The notes: generated from the sequence alone by a model not told the origin. A stretch of DNA of 64,000 nucleotides from an uncultured Clostridia bacterium (GCA_905235625.1 CAJOLX010000008.1:1-64000), one strand, 5' to 3'. Counted from the stretch's first letter, positions 35,844 to 43,847 are shown. Numbers and translations are program-made.

Positions 35844-36280
35844 TATTCTTTCTCCTTTACTATCAATTTCACGCCTTCGATTTTTTCAACCGAAACCGTT
35901 TTTCCCTCTTCAATGACGGAATCGTCGGCAGAGCGGGCAGTCCAGACCGTGCCGGAAACCTTCGCTTCTCCCGTGCCCATCACGTTGTCGATTTTTTGCG
36001 TTACTATTGCGGTTTGACCGATACAGCGGTCGGCGTTAAGCGGAGTCGACTTTCGTTTGGTCACCTTTTTGACCAAAGGTCTTGTCGCTGCGAGGGTGAC
36101 TCCCGAAACAACGATGAAAAGCGTCACCTGCAGCCAGAGCTTTGCGCCGAAAATGGCAGCTATGAGAGCCGCAAGAGCTCCGCAGGCAAACCATATGGTC
36201 ACAAGCTGCGCCGTCGCTCCCTCAACGATTAGGAGAGCGACCAATGCAACCGCCCAGAAAATTTCAAGCCTTACCTGCAT
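35843..36280 (-). CDS. NfeD-like membrane protein
   Basis: 145 aa. Three or so membrane segments (about 8-75) precede a C-terminal OB fold (about 85-143, IGQTAIVTQKIDN...GTVWTARS). This is the short NfeD form without a protease domain, the usual partner of stomatin-type SPFH proteins in membrane microdomains. Its stop overlaps the SPFH start (TAATG). It has its own sigma-A promoter. Confidence 0.93.
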   Translation of the reverse strand: MQVRLEIFWAVALVALLIVEGATAQLVTIWFACGALAALIAAIFGAKLWLQVTLFIVVSGVTLAATRPLVKKVTKRKSTPLNADRCIGQTAIVTQKIDNVMGTGEAKVSGTVWTARSADDSVIEEGKTVSVEKIEGVKLIVKEKE

Positions 36281-36312
36281 TTAAATCACTCCTCTCTTTT
36301 CATGAGAAATTC

Positions 36313-36326
36313 ACGGGTTGACCCGT
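36313..36326. promoter_or_regulatory. Palindrome ACGGGTTGACCCGT just downstream of the nfeD promoter
   Basis: The 6-bp arms are perfect around TG. It lies close to the expected transcription start of the nfeD-SPFH operon, a position suited to an operator or a 5' hairpin. No regulator is identified. Confidence 0.4.
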
Positions 36327-36333
36327 TAAAAAA

Positions 36334-36362
36334 ATAATACAATATTGCCGCTGAATTGTCAA
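36334..36362 (-). promoter_or_regulatory. Sigma-A promoter of the nfeD-SPFH operon
   Basis: Minus strand TTGACA (36357-36362), 17-bp spacer, TATTAT (36334-36339). Confidence 0.8.
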
Positions 36363-36401
36363 TATGGGCAAAATCGTATTTTCAAATAATTAATAATTTT
36401 A

Positions 36402-36430
36402 TTGACTGTTTGAGCGCCCTTGTTTATAAT
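36402..36430 (+). promoter_or_regulatory. Sigma-A promoter of the ROK-SIS-GH2 operon
   Basis: TTGACT (36402-36407), 17-bp spacer, TATAAT (36425-36430). The start codon follows 22 bp later with GGAGGTGAG between. Confidence 0.8.
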
Positions 36431-36452
36431 GTAACGGACGGAGGTGAGACTC

Positions 36453-37409
36453 TTGGGCTTTTACATCGGCATGGACATCGGAGGCACAAAGTGCTCCGTT
36501 ACGCTCGCAGAGGGCGAAAACGCTTCGATTATCGGCAAAACGGCGTTTGCCACTCTGCCCGAAAGAGGGCATGAAGCGATCATTTCACAGCTCGTTTCAT
36601 CGGCGCAAAATCTGATTGAGCAAAACGGCATTGACAAGAGCTCTCTCATTTCCTGCGGCGTGAGCTGCGGAGGGCCTCTCGACCCCGTCAAGGGCGTTAT
36701 TTTAGGGCCGCCCAATTTGCCCGGTTGGAGCTGCGTGCCCCTTGCGGATATATTGAGCGAAAAGCTCGGCATACCCTGCCTCGTAAGGAACGACGCCGAC
36801 GCCTGCGCTCTCGCGGAGTGGAAATTCGGCGCGGGCAAAGGGTGCGAAAATATGATTTTTCTCACCTTCGGCACGGGTATGGGCGCAGGGCTCATTTTAG
36901 GCGGCAGGCTTTATTCCGGCTCTTCCGGCACCGCGGGCGAGGTCGGCCACGTCCGCCTCGAAGGCAACGGCCCCGTCGGCTACGGCAAAGCGGGCTCGTT
37001 TGAAGGCTTCTGCTCCGGCGGAGGAATTGAGAAGCTCGCCGAAATGATGCTCTCCGAATACGAAGGAGAAACGGCGCTCAAAAGCTCCGCTCTTACGGCG
37101 AAAGACGTTGCCGAGGCGGCGCGAAAAGGCGACGCTCTCGCTCTCCGAATTTACCGCGTTTGCGGCGACAGGCTCGGAAAGGGACTCGCCGTTTTGATAG
37201 ATATTTTGAACCCCGAAAAAATCATCATAGGCAGCGTTTACGCGAGAGCCTGCGACCTGCTTTGCGAAAGCATGCGCGCCTCTCTCGAGCGCGAAGCTCT
37301 CGGCATAAATCTCTCCGCTTGCGAAATTCTGCCCGCAGGGCTCGGCGAGAGCATAGGCGACTATGCCGCTCTCGGCGTTGCCGCGCTCTTTGAGCGAAAG
37401 GAAAGCTGA
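36453..37409 (+). CDS. ROK-family sugar kinase
   Basis: 318 aa. The ATP-binding start GMDIGGTKCSV, the catalytic region LVRNDADACALAEW (Asp as base), and the ROK signature FGTGMGAGLILGGRLYSG then GTAGEVGHVR are intact; there is no DNA-binding domain, so it is a kinase rather than a repressor. The zinc cluster of many ROK kinases is not evident; only FCSGGGIE is seen. The track GTG (36444) is inside the ribosome site ggaggtgag, so the TTG at 36453 is the better start. It is directly followed by a SIS isomerase gene (3 bp). Substrate unknown (glucose, ManNAc or a heptose are possibilities). Confidence 0.92.
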   Translation: MGFYIGMDIGGTKCSVTLAEGENASIIGKTAFATLPERGHEAIISQLVSSAQNLIEQNGIDKSSLISCGVSCGGPLDPVKGVILGPPNLPGWSCVPLADILSEKLGIPCLVRNDADACALAEWKFGAGKGCENMIFLTFGTGMGAGLILGGRLYSGSSGTAGEVGHVRLEGNGPVGYGKAGSFEGFCSGGGIEKLAEMMLSEYEGETALKSSALTAKDVAEAARKGDALALRIYRVCGDRLGKGLAVLIDILNPEKIIIGSVYARACDLLCESMRASLEREALGINLSACEILPAGLGESIGDYAALGVAALFERKES

Positions 37410-37412
37410 ATT

Positions 37413-38027
37413 ATGGACTACGTGAAAGAGCTTATTGATTTTTACCCCTCGCTTTCCGTTTGCGAAAGCGATATAAAAGCCGCCTGCGGCATGATGATTG
37501 ACTGCTTTTCGTCGGGCGGCAAGCTGCTTTGCTGCGGCAACGGCGGCAGCAGCGCGGACTGCGACCATTTCGTGGGCGAGCTTATGAAGGGCTTTTTGCT
37601 CGAAAGGCCGCTTAACGCGGAAGAAATATCCCAATTTGACAGCGATTACGTGCCGAAGCGCCTTCAAAAAGGTCTGCCCGCCGTTTCGCTCTCTTCCCAA
37701 ACGGCGCTTATGACCGCTTACATAAACGACTGCTGCGCCGAAACGGTGTTTGCCCAGCAGGTTTACGCTCTCGCTAAAGAAGGTGACATTCTCGTCGCTT
37801 TTTCAACGTCGGGTAGCTCCGAAAACGTAATTTACGCCCTTGAAGCGGCGAAGGCATCGGGAATTAAAAGCGTTGCCGTAACAGGGCTTTCGGGCGGAAA
37901 ATGCGCCGAAAAAGCGGACGTTTGCATAAAAATTCCGCAAAGCGAAACACGCAGGGTGCAGGAGCTTACTCTGCCCGTTTATCACTGCCTCGCGGCGCAG
38001 GTCGAGCAGCATTTTTTCGGCAAATAA
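37413..38027 (+). CDS. SIS-domain phosphosugar isomerase, GmhA-like
   Basis: 204 aa, close to sedoheptulose-7-phosphate isomerase (GmhA): CCGNGGSSADCDHFVGEL supplies the substrate loop and the catalytic Glu, STSGSSENV is the phosphate-binding Ser motif, and LPVYHCLAAQVE holds the second-site His. The enzyme makes D-glycero-D-manno-heptose 7-phosphate in heptose makers; in this monoderm the product could feed wall or S-layer glycans. It is 3 bp after the ROK gene. The function could differ, since SIS proteins vary in substrate. Confidence 0.88.
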   Translation: MDYVKELIDFYPSLSVCESDIKAACGMMIDCFSSGGKLLCCGNGGSSADCDHFVGELMKGFLLERPLNAEEISQFDSDYVPKRLQKGLPAVSLSSQTALMTAYINDCCAETVFAQQVYALAKEGDILVAFSTSGSSENVIYALEAAKASGIKSVAVTGLSGGKCAEKADVCIKIPQSETRRVQELTLPVYHCLAAQVEQHFFGK

Positions 38028-38080
38028 TAATAAATCGGCAAAATTCAAATTAAGAAATTAAGATGAATAGGAGATACAAT

Positions 38081-39793
38081 ATGAGCATACCCAGAAACGA
38101 ACATCCCAACCCTCAATTCAAAAGGGAAAACACAGTGTGCCTTAACGGCGAATGGGAATTTGAATTTGATTTCGGCAATTCAAGGCCCTCCGGCGAAATG
38201 GCGGCGAAAGAAGCCTTTGAGCGCAAAATAACCGTGCCCTTCTGCCCCGAAAGCGAGCTTTCCGGCATAGGCTACAAAGACTTCATTCCTGCTGTGTGGT
38301 ACAGAAGAAAAATCGAGATAAGCGAGGCTGAGCTCGGCGGCAACGTGTTCCTTCACTTCGGCGCCGTTGACTATCTGACCCGCGTTTACGTTAACGGCGA
38401 GCTTGCCGGCGTTCACGAGGGCGGCTACACCTCCTTTAAATTCAACATAACCTCTCTGCTTAAAGCGGGCGAAAACACCGTTATGGTAAACGCAGTTGAC
38501 GACACGAGGTCCCCTCTTCAAGCGACCGGCAAGCAGAGCCCGGAGCTTTATTCGAGCGGCTGCCTTTACACCCGCACCACCGGCATCTGGCAGACCGTCT
38601 GGCTTGAATTCACCCCCGAAAACTACATTGAGAGCTTCCGCATTTATCCCGACGCCGCAAACGGAGCGGTCACCGTTTCAGTAAACGTTCACGGCGCGGG
38701 CGAGCTTGCCATAAACGCTTCTTATGAAGGCAAGCCCATGGGCTCATTCAAAAAGCAGGCAAGGGGCGAAGTAAGCTCCGAAATTAAGCTCGCGGAAACC
38801 TATCTTTGGGAAGTGGGCAACGGCAGGCTTTACGACCTTGAGCTCACCTTCGGCGAAGACAAGGTAAGCTCCTATTTCGGCCTTCGCGACCTTGCGATTG
38901 ACGGGCTTAAATTCCTCATAAACGGCAAGAGCGTTTTCCAGCGCCTCGTGCTCGACCAGGGCTTTTATCCCGACGGAATTTACACCGCTCCCACCAAAGA
39001 GGCGCTTAAAAAGGACGTAGAGCTTTCAATGGCGGCGGGCTTTAACGGAGCAAGACTTCACGAAAAGGTTTTTGAGCCTTTGTTCCTTTATTACTGCGAC
39101 AAAGCGGGCTATCTCGCCTGGGGCGAATACCCCAACTGGGGCGTTGACCATTCGGACCCCAAGGTTACCGACGCTTACGCGAGAGAATGGACCGAGGCTC
39201 TCGAAAGAGACTTCAATCATCCCTCAATAGTCGGCTGGTGCCCGTTTAACGAAACGTGGAATTATGAAGGCAGAAACCAGAGAAATCAGCTGCTCGAAAC
39301 GATTTATAAAATCACGAAGGCTTACGACAAGACACGCCCCTGCATTGACACGAGCGGCAACTATCACGTTATAACCGACATTTACGACACTCACGATTAC
39401 GAGCAAAGAGTAGACGTTTTCACCGAGAGATATGACGGCTTTGCCGAAGGCGGAGAGCTTTATGACCCCGTAAACGCCCAGAGAGACGTTCACTATGAAG
39501 GCACGCCGATATTCGTGAGCGAATACGGCGGAATAAGATGGTCTGTAGCGAACACCGACAAAACCGCCTGGGGCTACGGCAACGACCCCAAAACGCCCGA
39601 GGAATATATCGAGCGCTACAGAGGCCTTACCAACGCTCTGCTCAAAAACGAAAAAATGTTCGGCTTTTGCTACACCCAGCTCTACGACGTTGAGCAGGAG
39701 CAAAACGGCATTTACACCTATGAGAGAGAAGAAAAATTCGACCCCGCTATTTTCAAAGAGATAAACACCGCAAAAGCGGCGATAGAAGACTGA
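38081..39793 (+). CDS. Beta-glycosidase, GH2 (beta-galactosidase/beta-glucuronidase type)
   Basis: 570 aa. A GH2 sugar-binding domain (about 15-170, LNGEWEFEFDF...FLHFGAVDYLTRVYVNG) is followed by an immunoglobulin-like domain and a TIM barrel. The acid/base glutamate is in PFNETWN (near residue 388) and the nucleophile in VSEYGG (near 479). The length is that of short GH2 enzymes. No signal peptide. The track ATG (38063) precedes the ribosome site; aggag sits upstream of ATG 38081. It ends the ROK-SIS operon with a 53-bp gap. Confidence 0.94.
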   Translation: MSIPRNEHPNPQFKRENTVCLNGEWEFEFDFGNSRPSGEMAAKEAFERKITVPFCPESELSGIGYKDFIPAVWYRRKIEISEAELGGNVFLHFGAVDYLTRVYVNGELAGVHEGGYTSFKFNITSLLKAGENTVMVNAVDDTRSPLQATGKQSPELYSSGCLYTRTTGIWQTVWLEFTPENYIESFRIYPDAANGAVTVSVNVHGAGELAINASYEGKPMGSFKKQARGEVSSEIKLAETYLWEVGNGRLYDLELTFGEDKVSSYFGLRDLAIDGLKFLINGKSVFQRLVLDQGFYPDGIYTAPTKEALKKDVELSMAAGFNGARLHEKVFEPLFLYYCDKAGYLAWGEYPNWGVDHSDPKVTDAYAREWTEALERDFNHPSIVGWCPFNETWNYEGRNQRNQLLETIYKITKAYDKTRPCIDTSGNYHVITDIYDTHDYEQRVDVFTERYDGFAEGGELYDPVNAQRDVHYEGTPIFVSEYGGIRWSVANTDKTAWGYGNDPKTPEEYIERYRGLTNALLKNEKMFGFCYTQLYDVEQEQNGIYTYEREEKFDPAIFKEINTAKAAIED

Positions 39794-39815
39794 TAAAAAT
39801 AAACTAAAACAGCAG

Positions 39816-39857
39816 CAGCCGGGCAACCTTTTCGGGTCGCTCGGCTGTTTTATCTTT
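39816..39857 (+). terminator. Terminator after the GH2 gene
   Basis: CAGCCGGGC and GCTCGGCTG pair around a loop, with TTTTATCTTTT after. Confidence 0.75.
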
Positions 39858-39966
39858 TAACTCTTGCCGTTGTTTTCTCGGCAGAAACGATGATAGACTT
39901 TTTAAGCGCGGATTTGCGACATCAAACACATGCCAATGTCAAAGGTAAAGAGAAAATGACATGTGC

Positions 39967-40164
39967 TTACTCGTCGGACAATCCAAGCAGATAATCGGTC
40001 GTCACATTGTAGTAGTGCGCCAATTTTATTAAAATGTCGGTCGGAATATCGCGCTGACCAAGCTCGTAGTTGCTGTAAACCTGCTGGGAACAATGCAGTG
40101 CGGCAGCCAGCTCGCGCTGTGTTTTATCATGATCCTCACGCAGCTCCCTGATCCTCTTGTACAA
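39967..40164 (-). CDS. Small XRE-family transcriptional regulator
   Basis: 65 aa, consisting only of a Cro/C1 helix-turn-helix: IRELREDHDKTQRELAAAL, HCSQQVYSNYELGQRDIP and the closing LAHYYNVTTDYLLGL. Such stand-alone HTH proteins bind palindromic operators as dimers. It starts with TTG after gaggtgat. It is divergent from the zinc-ribbon gene; a perfect inverted repeat lies in the shared 112-bp gap, the likely operator. Confidence 0.9.
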   Translation of the reverse strand: MYKRIRELREDHDKTQRELAAALHCSQQVYSNYELGQRDIPTDILIKLAHYYNVTTDYLLGLSDE

Positions 40165-40209
40165 ATTATCACCTCAAAAGCATCTTCTTCAAAATGATTG
40201 TAATATTCT

Positions 40210-40250
40210 CAATTTGCAGTATTGACTTTTACTGCAAATTGCGGTAAGCT
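40210..40250 (+). promoter_or_regulatory. Promoter of the zinc-ribbon gene inside a perfect inverted repeat (candidate operator)
   Basis: CAATTTGCAGT (40210-40220) is repeated inverted as ACTGCAAATTG (40231-40241) with a 10-bp spacer. The spacer holds the -35 TTGACT (40222-40227); TAAGCT (40245-40250) is a weak -10 at 17 bp. A protein bound here would block polymerase. The divergent XRE gene is the obvious candidate. Confidence 0.7.
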
Positions 40251-40276
40251 AAAGAAAAAAAGAGAGGAGAATCTAT

Positions 40277-40963
40277 ATGATTTGTCCAAAATGCGGAAAA
40301 GTAACAGGAGATGTCAAGACCTGCCCATTCTGCGGCGAGGATCTGACTGCAGCGACTCCGCTTGCACCTCCGGATGCTGCCAACGGGAAAAAGATGACGA
40401 CTTGCAAAGCTTGTGGGGCTCAGATGGCAAAATCTGCAAAAACCTGCCCGAACTGCGGCGCAAAGAACAAAAAACCTATCTACAAGCGCTGGTGGCTTTG
40501 GGTGCTGGTCGTTTTAGTCCTGCTCTTTGTGATTGCCGTTTCGGGATCGGATGACGATCAGCCGACGTCCGCCGGAACAACGACCGTTTCCGATAATAAA
40601 GGTGCTTCAAATGCGGAAAAAGCAACTGCAGCGCCGATAACATACGCAAAGTATGACGTCACTGATTTGTTCAAAGCACTTGACGACAACGCAATCAAAG
40701 CCAAAAATGAATTTAAGAATCAATATGTAGAGCTGACAGGCTATATTTCCAATATGGATGCCAGTGGAGATTATATAGACATTGGCGCTAATCCGAACAG
40801 TTACGATTATATGTTTGAATCAGTTCAGTGCTACATTAAGTCTGACGAACAGCTCCAAATAATTACGGAACTTTCCAAGGGTGACCGTGTTACGATTCGC
40901 GGACAAATCACCGATGTCGGTGAGATAATGGGATATTCTCTAAACATCGACAGCATTAATTGA
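40277..40963 (+). CDS. Membrane protein with two zinc ribbons and an OB-fold (tRNA_anti-like) domain
   Basis: 228 aa. Two C4 zinc ribbons (CPKCGKVTGDVKTCPFCG; CKACGAQMAKSAKTCPNCG) are followed by a basic patch, one membrane helix (WWLWVLVVLVLLFVIAV, about 72-92) and a C-terminal domain (about 125-228) with the OB-like pattern YVELTGYISNM...DRVTIRGQITDVG. The topology suggests zinc ribbons inside and OB fold outside. Codon choice (more A/T at third positions) differs from neighbours, hinting at a separate origin. A ribosome site (gaggag) precedes the ATG. Function unknown; regulation by the adjacent XRE protein is likely. Confidence 0.85.
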   Translation: MICPKCGKVTGDVKTCPFCGEDLTAATPLAPPDAANGKKMTTCKACGAQMAKSAKTCPNCGAKNKKPIYKRWWLWVLVVLVLLFVIAVSGSDDDQPTSAGTTTVSDNKGASNAEKATAAPITYAKYDVTDLFKALDDNAIKAKNEFKNQYVELTGYISNMDASGDYIDIGANPNSYDYMFESVQCYIKSDEQLQIITELSKGDRVTIRGQITDVGEIMGYSLNIDSIN

Positions 40964-40996
40964 TTTTTATATCGAGTTTCCCTTATTAAGACTGAA

Positions 40997-41038
40997 AAGC
41001 AGAGCGCAGATTTTAAAATCCTCGCTCTGCTTAATTTA
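40997..41038 (+). terminator. Terminator after the zinc-ribbon/OB gene
   Basis: AAGCAGAGCG and CGCTCTGCTT, 10-bp stem, followed by AATTTATT. Confidence 0.75.
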
Positions 41039-41164
41039 TTAATATTTCTTTTTACTTCATTCCTTTTTGTTTGCACTCGCGAACGTGAACATTCGTCGTC
41101 GCAAGCTGCGTTTCACTCCGCAGCTCCTCCCCTTTTTTATTTTGTTTTGGGGCTTCGCCGAGTC
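41039..41164. other. Non-coding stretch before the repeat unit
   Basis: No gene is supported. The short track ORF 41067-41255 has no ribosome site and low-quality sequence. Confidence 0.6.
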
Positions 41165-41473
41165 TATCGCCACACCCGGTACTGCGTGCCACCCTCTCCG
41201 TGCTTGGAGAGGGCCATTTCTACATCTCCGCCTCTATTTAGAAACTGCCTCTTAACATAAGCAAAAGCGAAGTGTAAGCAAGAAAATCTTAAGATGACAA
41301 AAACCGTTTCTTAATTAAAACTGCATTAAACTCACAAGCAAAATAAAATGTTGCTTTACCTATCCACCGAGCTTTAATTTCGTCGCTGTTGCTTTCGGAG
41401 CCGCCGCACCTATTAGCCCTCTCCAAGAACGGAGAGGGTGGCTCGGCTGAAAGCCGAGACGGGTGTGGCGATA
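41165..41473. mobile_element. MITE-like unit with about 50-bp inverted terminal repeats
   Basis: Left copy 41165-41214 and right copy 41416-41473 (inverted) share TATCGCCACACCCG and GCCACCCTCTCCGTxCTTGGAGAGGGC; each also forms its own hairpin (CCCTCTCC/GGAGAGGG). The right copy has an extra TCGGCTGAAAGCCGA hairpin. The 200 bp between them carry no transposase or plausible gene. Similar 'CCTCTCC...GGAGAGG' blocks are, from memory, dispersed in gut Clostridia genomes. Confidence 0.6.
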
Positions 41474-41626
41474 CATTCGGCTTGCCCATCAGACCGCCGC
41501 AGGCGATACAAATATTTTGCGATGGCAATCCTTATTAAATTAGTTTACCACTTGCAAGGGCGGGCATATTAAGATGAAGACGGCGTTTTCTTTGCCCGAA
41601 GACAGTATCGAGATACGGCAAGGCTT
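41474..41626. other. Non-coding spacer between two repeat units
   Basis: I see no gene, terminator or promoter here. The track ORFs on the minus strand are fragments of repeat sequence. Confidence 0.5.
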
Positions 41627-41804
41627 GCCGAGACAGCACAACTCATAACCCGGTTTTTGTTGGCACATTTGACCTCATACTTTGTTAAAAATGCTCGGAA
41701 TACACAAAGTATTCCTCCGCTTTTTGCCGCGTCTGAGCCCAAATCTGCCTGACAAAAACTGCAAGCACACATAAACGTGCGGGTTTGAGTTATGTTGTCT
41801 CGGC
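41627..41804. repeat. 178-bp imperfect palindromic element
   Basis: The ends GCCGAGACAGCACAACTCAT and, inverted, GCCGAGACAACATAACTCAA match closely over about 26 bp. Further in, GTTTTTGTTGGCACATTTG corresponds to inverted GTTTTTGTCAGGCAGATTTG, so the arms extend to roughly 55-60 bp per side with one insertion. There is no transposase. It could be a MITE or a long hairpin RNA. The track ORFs 41569-41871 and 41675-41911 are its by-products. Confidence 0.65.
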
Positions 41805-41854
41805 TGAAAAATGGCGAAAAGCAAAAAATATAAATGAAAGAGCATAGAGATTTC

Positions 41855-41900
41855 GGAGAAAAGAAAAGCAAGGTGCGAGGTATAATTTTCGCACCTTGCT
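41855..41900 (-). terminator. Terminator of the PAP2 gene
   Basis: AGCAAGGTGCG and CGCACCTTGCT (11-bp perfect stem), then TTTCTTTTCTCC on the minus strand. Confidence 0.8.
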
Positions 41901-41982
41901 ATGTTTATCAATATTCTTTTTTGCTTTGTTCTTCGCTTAATACTCTTCGCTTAATACGAAAGTCCCAAACAAGAGGCACTCA

Positions 41983-42996
41983 TTATGCCGCCGAGGCAGT
42001 ATCATACTCCGCCTGCTCTGTCGGCAAGGTCAGCGCCGGCTCCGTGATTTCGGGAGAAACCGCCTGCTCTTCGCCGCTTTCGGCAGTCGCCTGCCCGGCT
42101 TCCTCGGTAAGCTGCTTCCAGTGAATCTTGCAGTAATTTTTGCCGTCAATGGCGGGGTATTTTTCTTCGCCTATTCTCGCCTTGTTGTTGCAGTCATATT
42201 CCTCGGAATAAGCGCACTTGATTTCGTCGCTCTCGGTGAGCAGCTTGCCGAAGGCAATGCCCCAAACGACGATCACGAATACTGCCAGCAAAGCGCCGCA
42301 CGCCTTTTTGTTAACTCCGTTTTTAAAGAGCTTTTCGGCGTCGATTTTGTCAAGGAATTTAACCTTTGAGAAAACGAGGCAGATGAGCTTCGCGAGTAAA
42401 TAGCCGATAACGCCGGCGCAAATGCCGATGAGAGCGCCGATGATAACGTCGGTAGGATAGTGAACCATGAGATAAATTCTCGAGCACATGGTGCCGAGCG
42501 CGATAACGGGAGGGATCCACGCAACCTTGCCCTTCTTGCTTGAGGCAAGGCAAATGCAAAGGGCGGTCGCCATTTCAAAAGCGGAAGTTGAGTGGCCCGA
42601 CGGGAAGGAATAGTCGCTCTCAGAGAGAGAACCGACAGCGGCGTACCACTTTGAATAGCTCTCCCAGAAATCGGTGCCCTGGAGGGTGTTGTAGGGGCGA
42701 ATTCTCAGCACCATGGGTTTGAGCCAAAGGTTTGTGAGAATCGTTCCCACGGCAATCGCCATGAGCACGGCAAAGCCGTATTTTCTCGTCTTCTTGAAGA
42801 AGCAGAGGCAAACGGCAAGCACCGCTATGGGGATTACGAAATTTTCATCGCCGAACGAGGTGAACATCTTTGCGACTATGGTGAGCACGCTGTTTTGCAG
42901 ATTGCCGAAAAAAGTGAATATCGCCGTGTCAAGCCCGAAAAATGTTGAGTCAAGCTTATCGCCTATCGTGGCGGCAAGCGGCAGAAGAAATGTCAT
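41983..42996 (-). CDS. PAP2-family membrane phosphatase with Cys-rich tail
   Basis: 337 aa. The three phosphatase motifs are intact: KPMVLRIRP (about 93-101), PSGHS (132-136) and SRIYLMVHYPTD (about 171-182), spread over about six membrane helices. Such enzymes dephosphorylate undecaprenyl diphosphate or phosphatidate. After the last helix (near 255) comes an unusual hydrophilic tail with CAYSEEYDCNNKARIGEE and YCKIHW, three Cys and a His that could bind metal, ending in an acidic Ala/Glu stretch. The ribosome site is ggaggtaa. It lies 42 bp after the zinc-ribbon membrane gene. Confidence 0.9.
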   Translation of the reverse strand: MTFLLPLAATIGDKLDSTFFGLDTAIFTFFGNLQNSVLTIVAKMFTSFGDENFVIPIAVLAVCLCFFKKTRKYGFAVLMAIAVGTILTNLWLKPMVLRIRPYNTLQGTDFWESYSKWYAAVGSLSESDYSFPSGHSTSAFEMATALCICLASSKKGKVAWIPPVIALGTMCSRIYLMVHYPTDVIIGALIGICAGVIGYLLAKLICLVFSKVKFLDKIDAEKLFKNGVNKKACGALLAVFVIVVWGIAFGKLLTESDEIKCAYSEEYDCNNKARIGEEKYPAIDGKNYCKIHWKQLTEEAGQATAESGEEQAVSPEITEPALTLPTEQAEYDTASAA

Positions 42997-43038
42997 TTTG
43001 ATTTACCTCCGTTTGCAGCGTTATCTGCTGCCGTTATT

Positions 43039-43737
43039 TTAGTTATTATTGCCGTTATTGCTGCTGTTGTTGTTTCTTCCCACGTAAGCGAAAGCCAGCA
43101 GCACGGCGGCAACGCTTATGAAGCCGGCGGCGAGTATCGGCGACCAGCGAAGGCTTGTGAAGCCGCCCTTATGCGTTGCTTCTATCGCAACGAGATAAAC
43201 ACCCGCTTCGCACGAAACAGCCGAGAGCACGGTCAGCCAGCTGACTTTTTTGTAGCTTATCAAAAGAACGTCCAGCGCAACGAAAATCGCAAAAAGCACA
43301 AACAGCGGCAGCGCCTGACGGTATATCCACTCGAGGTGCCCCGTTTTGTACATTATGAATGAAGCGTAACCCATTACGGCGGCAAAGCTTATAAGAGCGT
43401 TCGCGGCGGGCGGGAAGAGCTTGAGAGCGGGCAAAACGAAAATAATCCACACCACGGCGAGAGCTCCCACAACGTAGCCGAACCAGAAATCGTATCTGTG
43501 GAACGAGAGGTCAATGGCGGTCACTATTGCCGCGGGGAAAACGAGGAATGCGCTCAAAAGCGCCGAATAATTCTTTGAACCCGTTGAAATTTCGGAAAGC
43601 TTTCCGTATTTGTGCCCGAGCTTTTTATCGGGCTCTTTGTTTATTTTTTCCGCTTTAACCGTTTCCGGCTCGCCCTGACTGCAGTTAGGGCAAACGCCGC
43701 CGTCCGGTATAGGCGTGCCGCAGTTTGGACAGTACAT
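43039..43737 (-). CDS. Zinc-ribbon polytopic membrane protein
   Basis: 232 aa. An N-terminal C4 zinc ribbon (YCPNCGTPIPDGGVCPNC) is joined by a charged linker to about seven membrane helices (about 58-220) and an Asn/Ser tail. No enzyme motif is visible. The track extends 20 codons upstream, but gggag 8 nt before the ATG at 43737 and the start of the ribbon fix the start. Family unknown; possibly a membrane sensor or small transporter. A sigma-A promoter lies just upstream. Confidence 0.82.
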   Translation of the reverse strand: MYCPNCGTPIPDGGVCPNCSQGEPETVKAEKINKEPDKKLGHKYGKLSEISTGSKNYSALLSAFLVFPAAIVTAIDLSFHRYDFWFGYVVGALAVVWIIFVLPALKLFPPAANALISFAAVMGYASFIMYKTGHLEWIYRQALPLFVLFAIFVALDVLLISYKKVSWLTVLSAVSCEAGVYLVAIEATHKGGFTSLRWSPILAAGFISVAAVLLAFAYVGRNNNSSNNGNNN

Positions 43738-43768
43738 CGGCAAAACTCCCTTCTTTTTTATCGAGAAT

Positions 43769-43797
43769 ATTATACAGCCGCCACGCAAAAAAATCAA
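43769..43797 (-). promoter_or_regulatory. Sigma-A promoter of the zinc-ribbon/PAP2 operon
   Basis: Minus strand TTGATT (43792-43797), 17-bp spacer, TATAAT (43769-43774). Confidence 0.75.
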
Positions 43798-43847
43798 CTG
43801 TTATGTGATAAGGCCGCAAGGCTGCCGCGTCAAACTTTCGCAAACGC

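Noticed and set aside
36897-37700. 267-aa ORF opposite the ROK and SIS genes
   Set aside because: It lies antisense across two recognised genes with Ala/Val-rich composition typical of shadow frames.
41165-41804. Full insertion sequence or phase-variable invertible promoter
   Set aside because: No transposase or recombinase gene lies inside or beside the inverted repeats, and no promoter points to a switchable gene.
41289-41911. Three short minus-strand ORFs in the repeat region
   Set aside because: They consist of repeat-element sequence with no ribosome sites; they probably do not encode protein.
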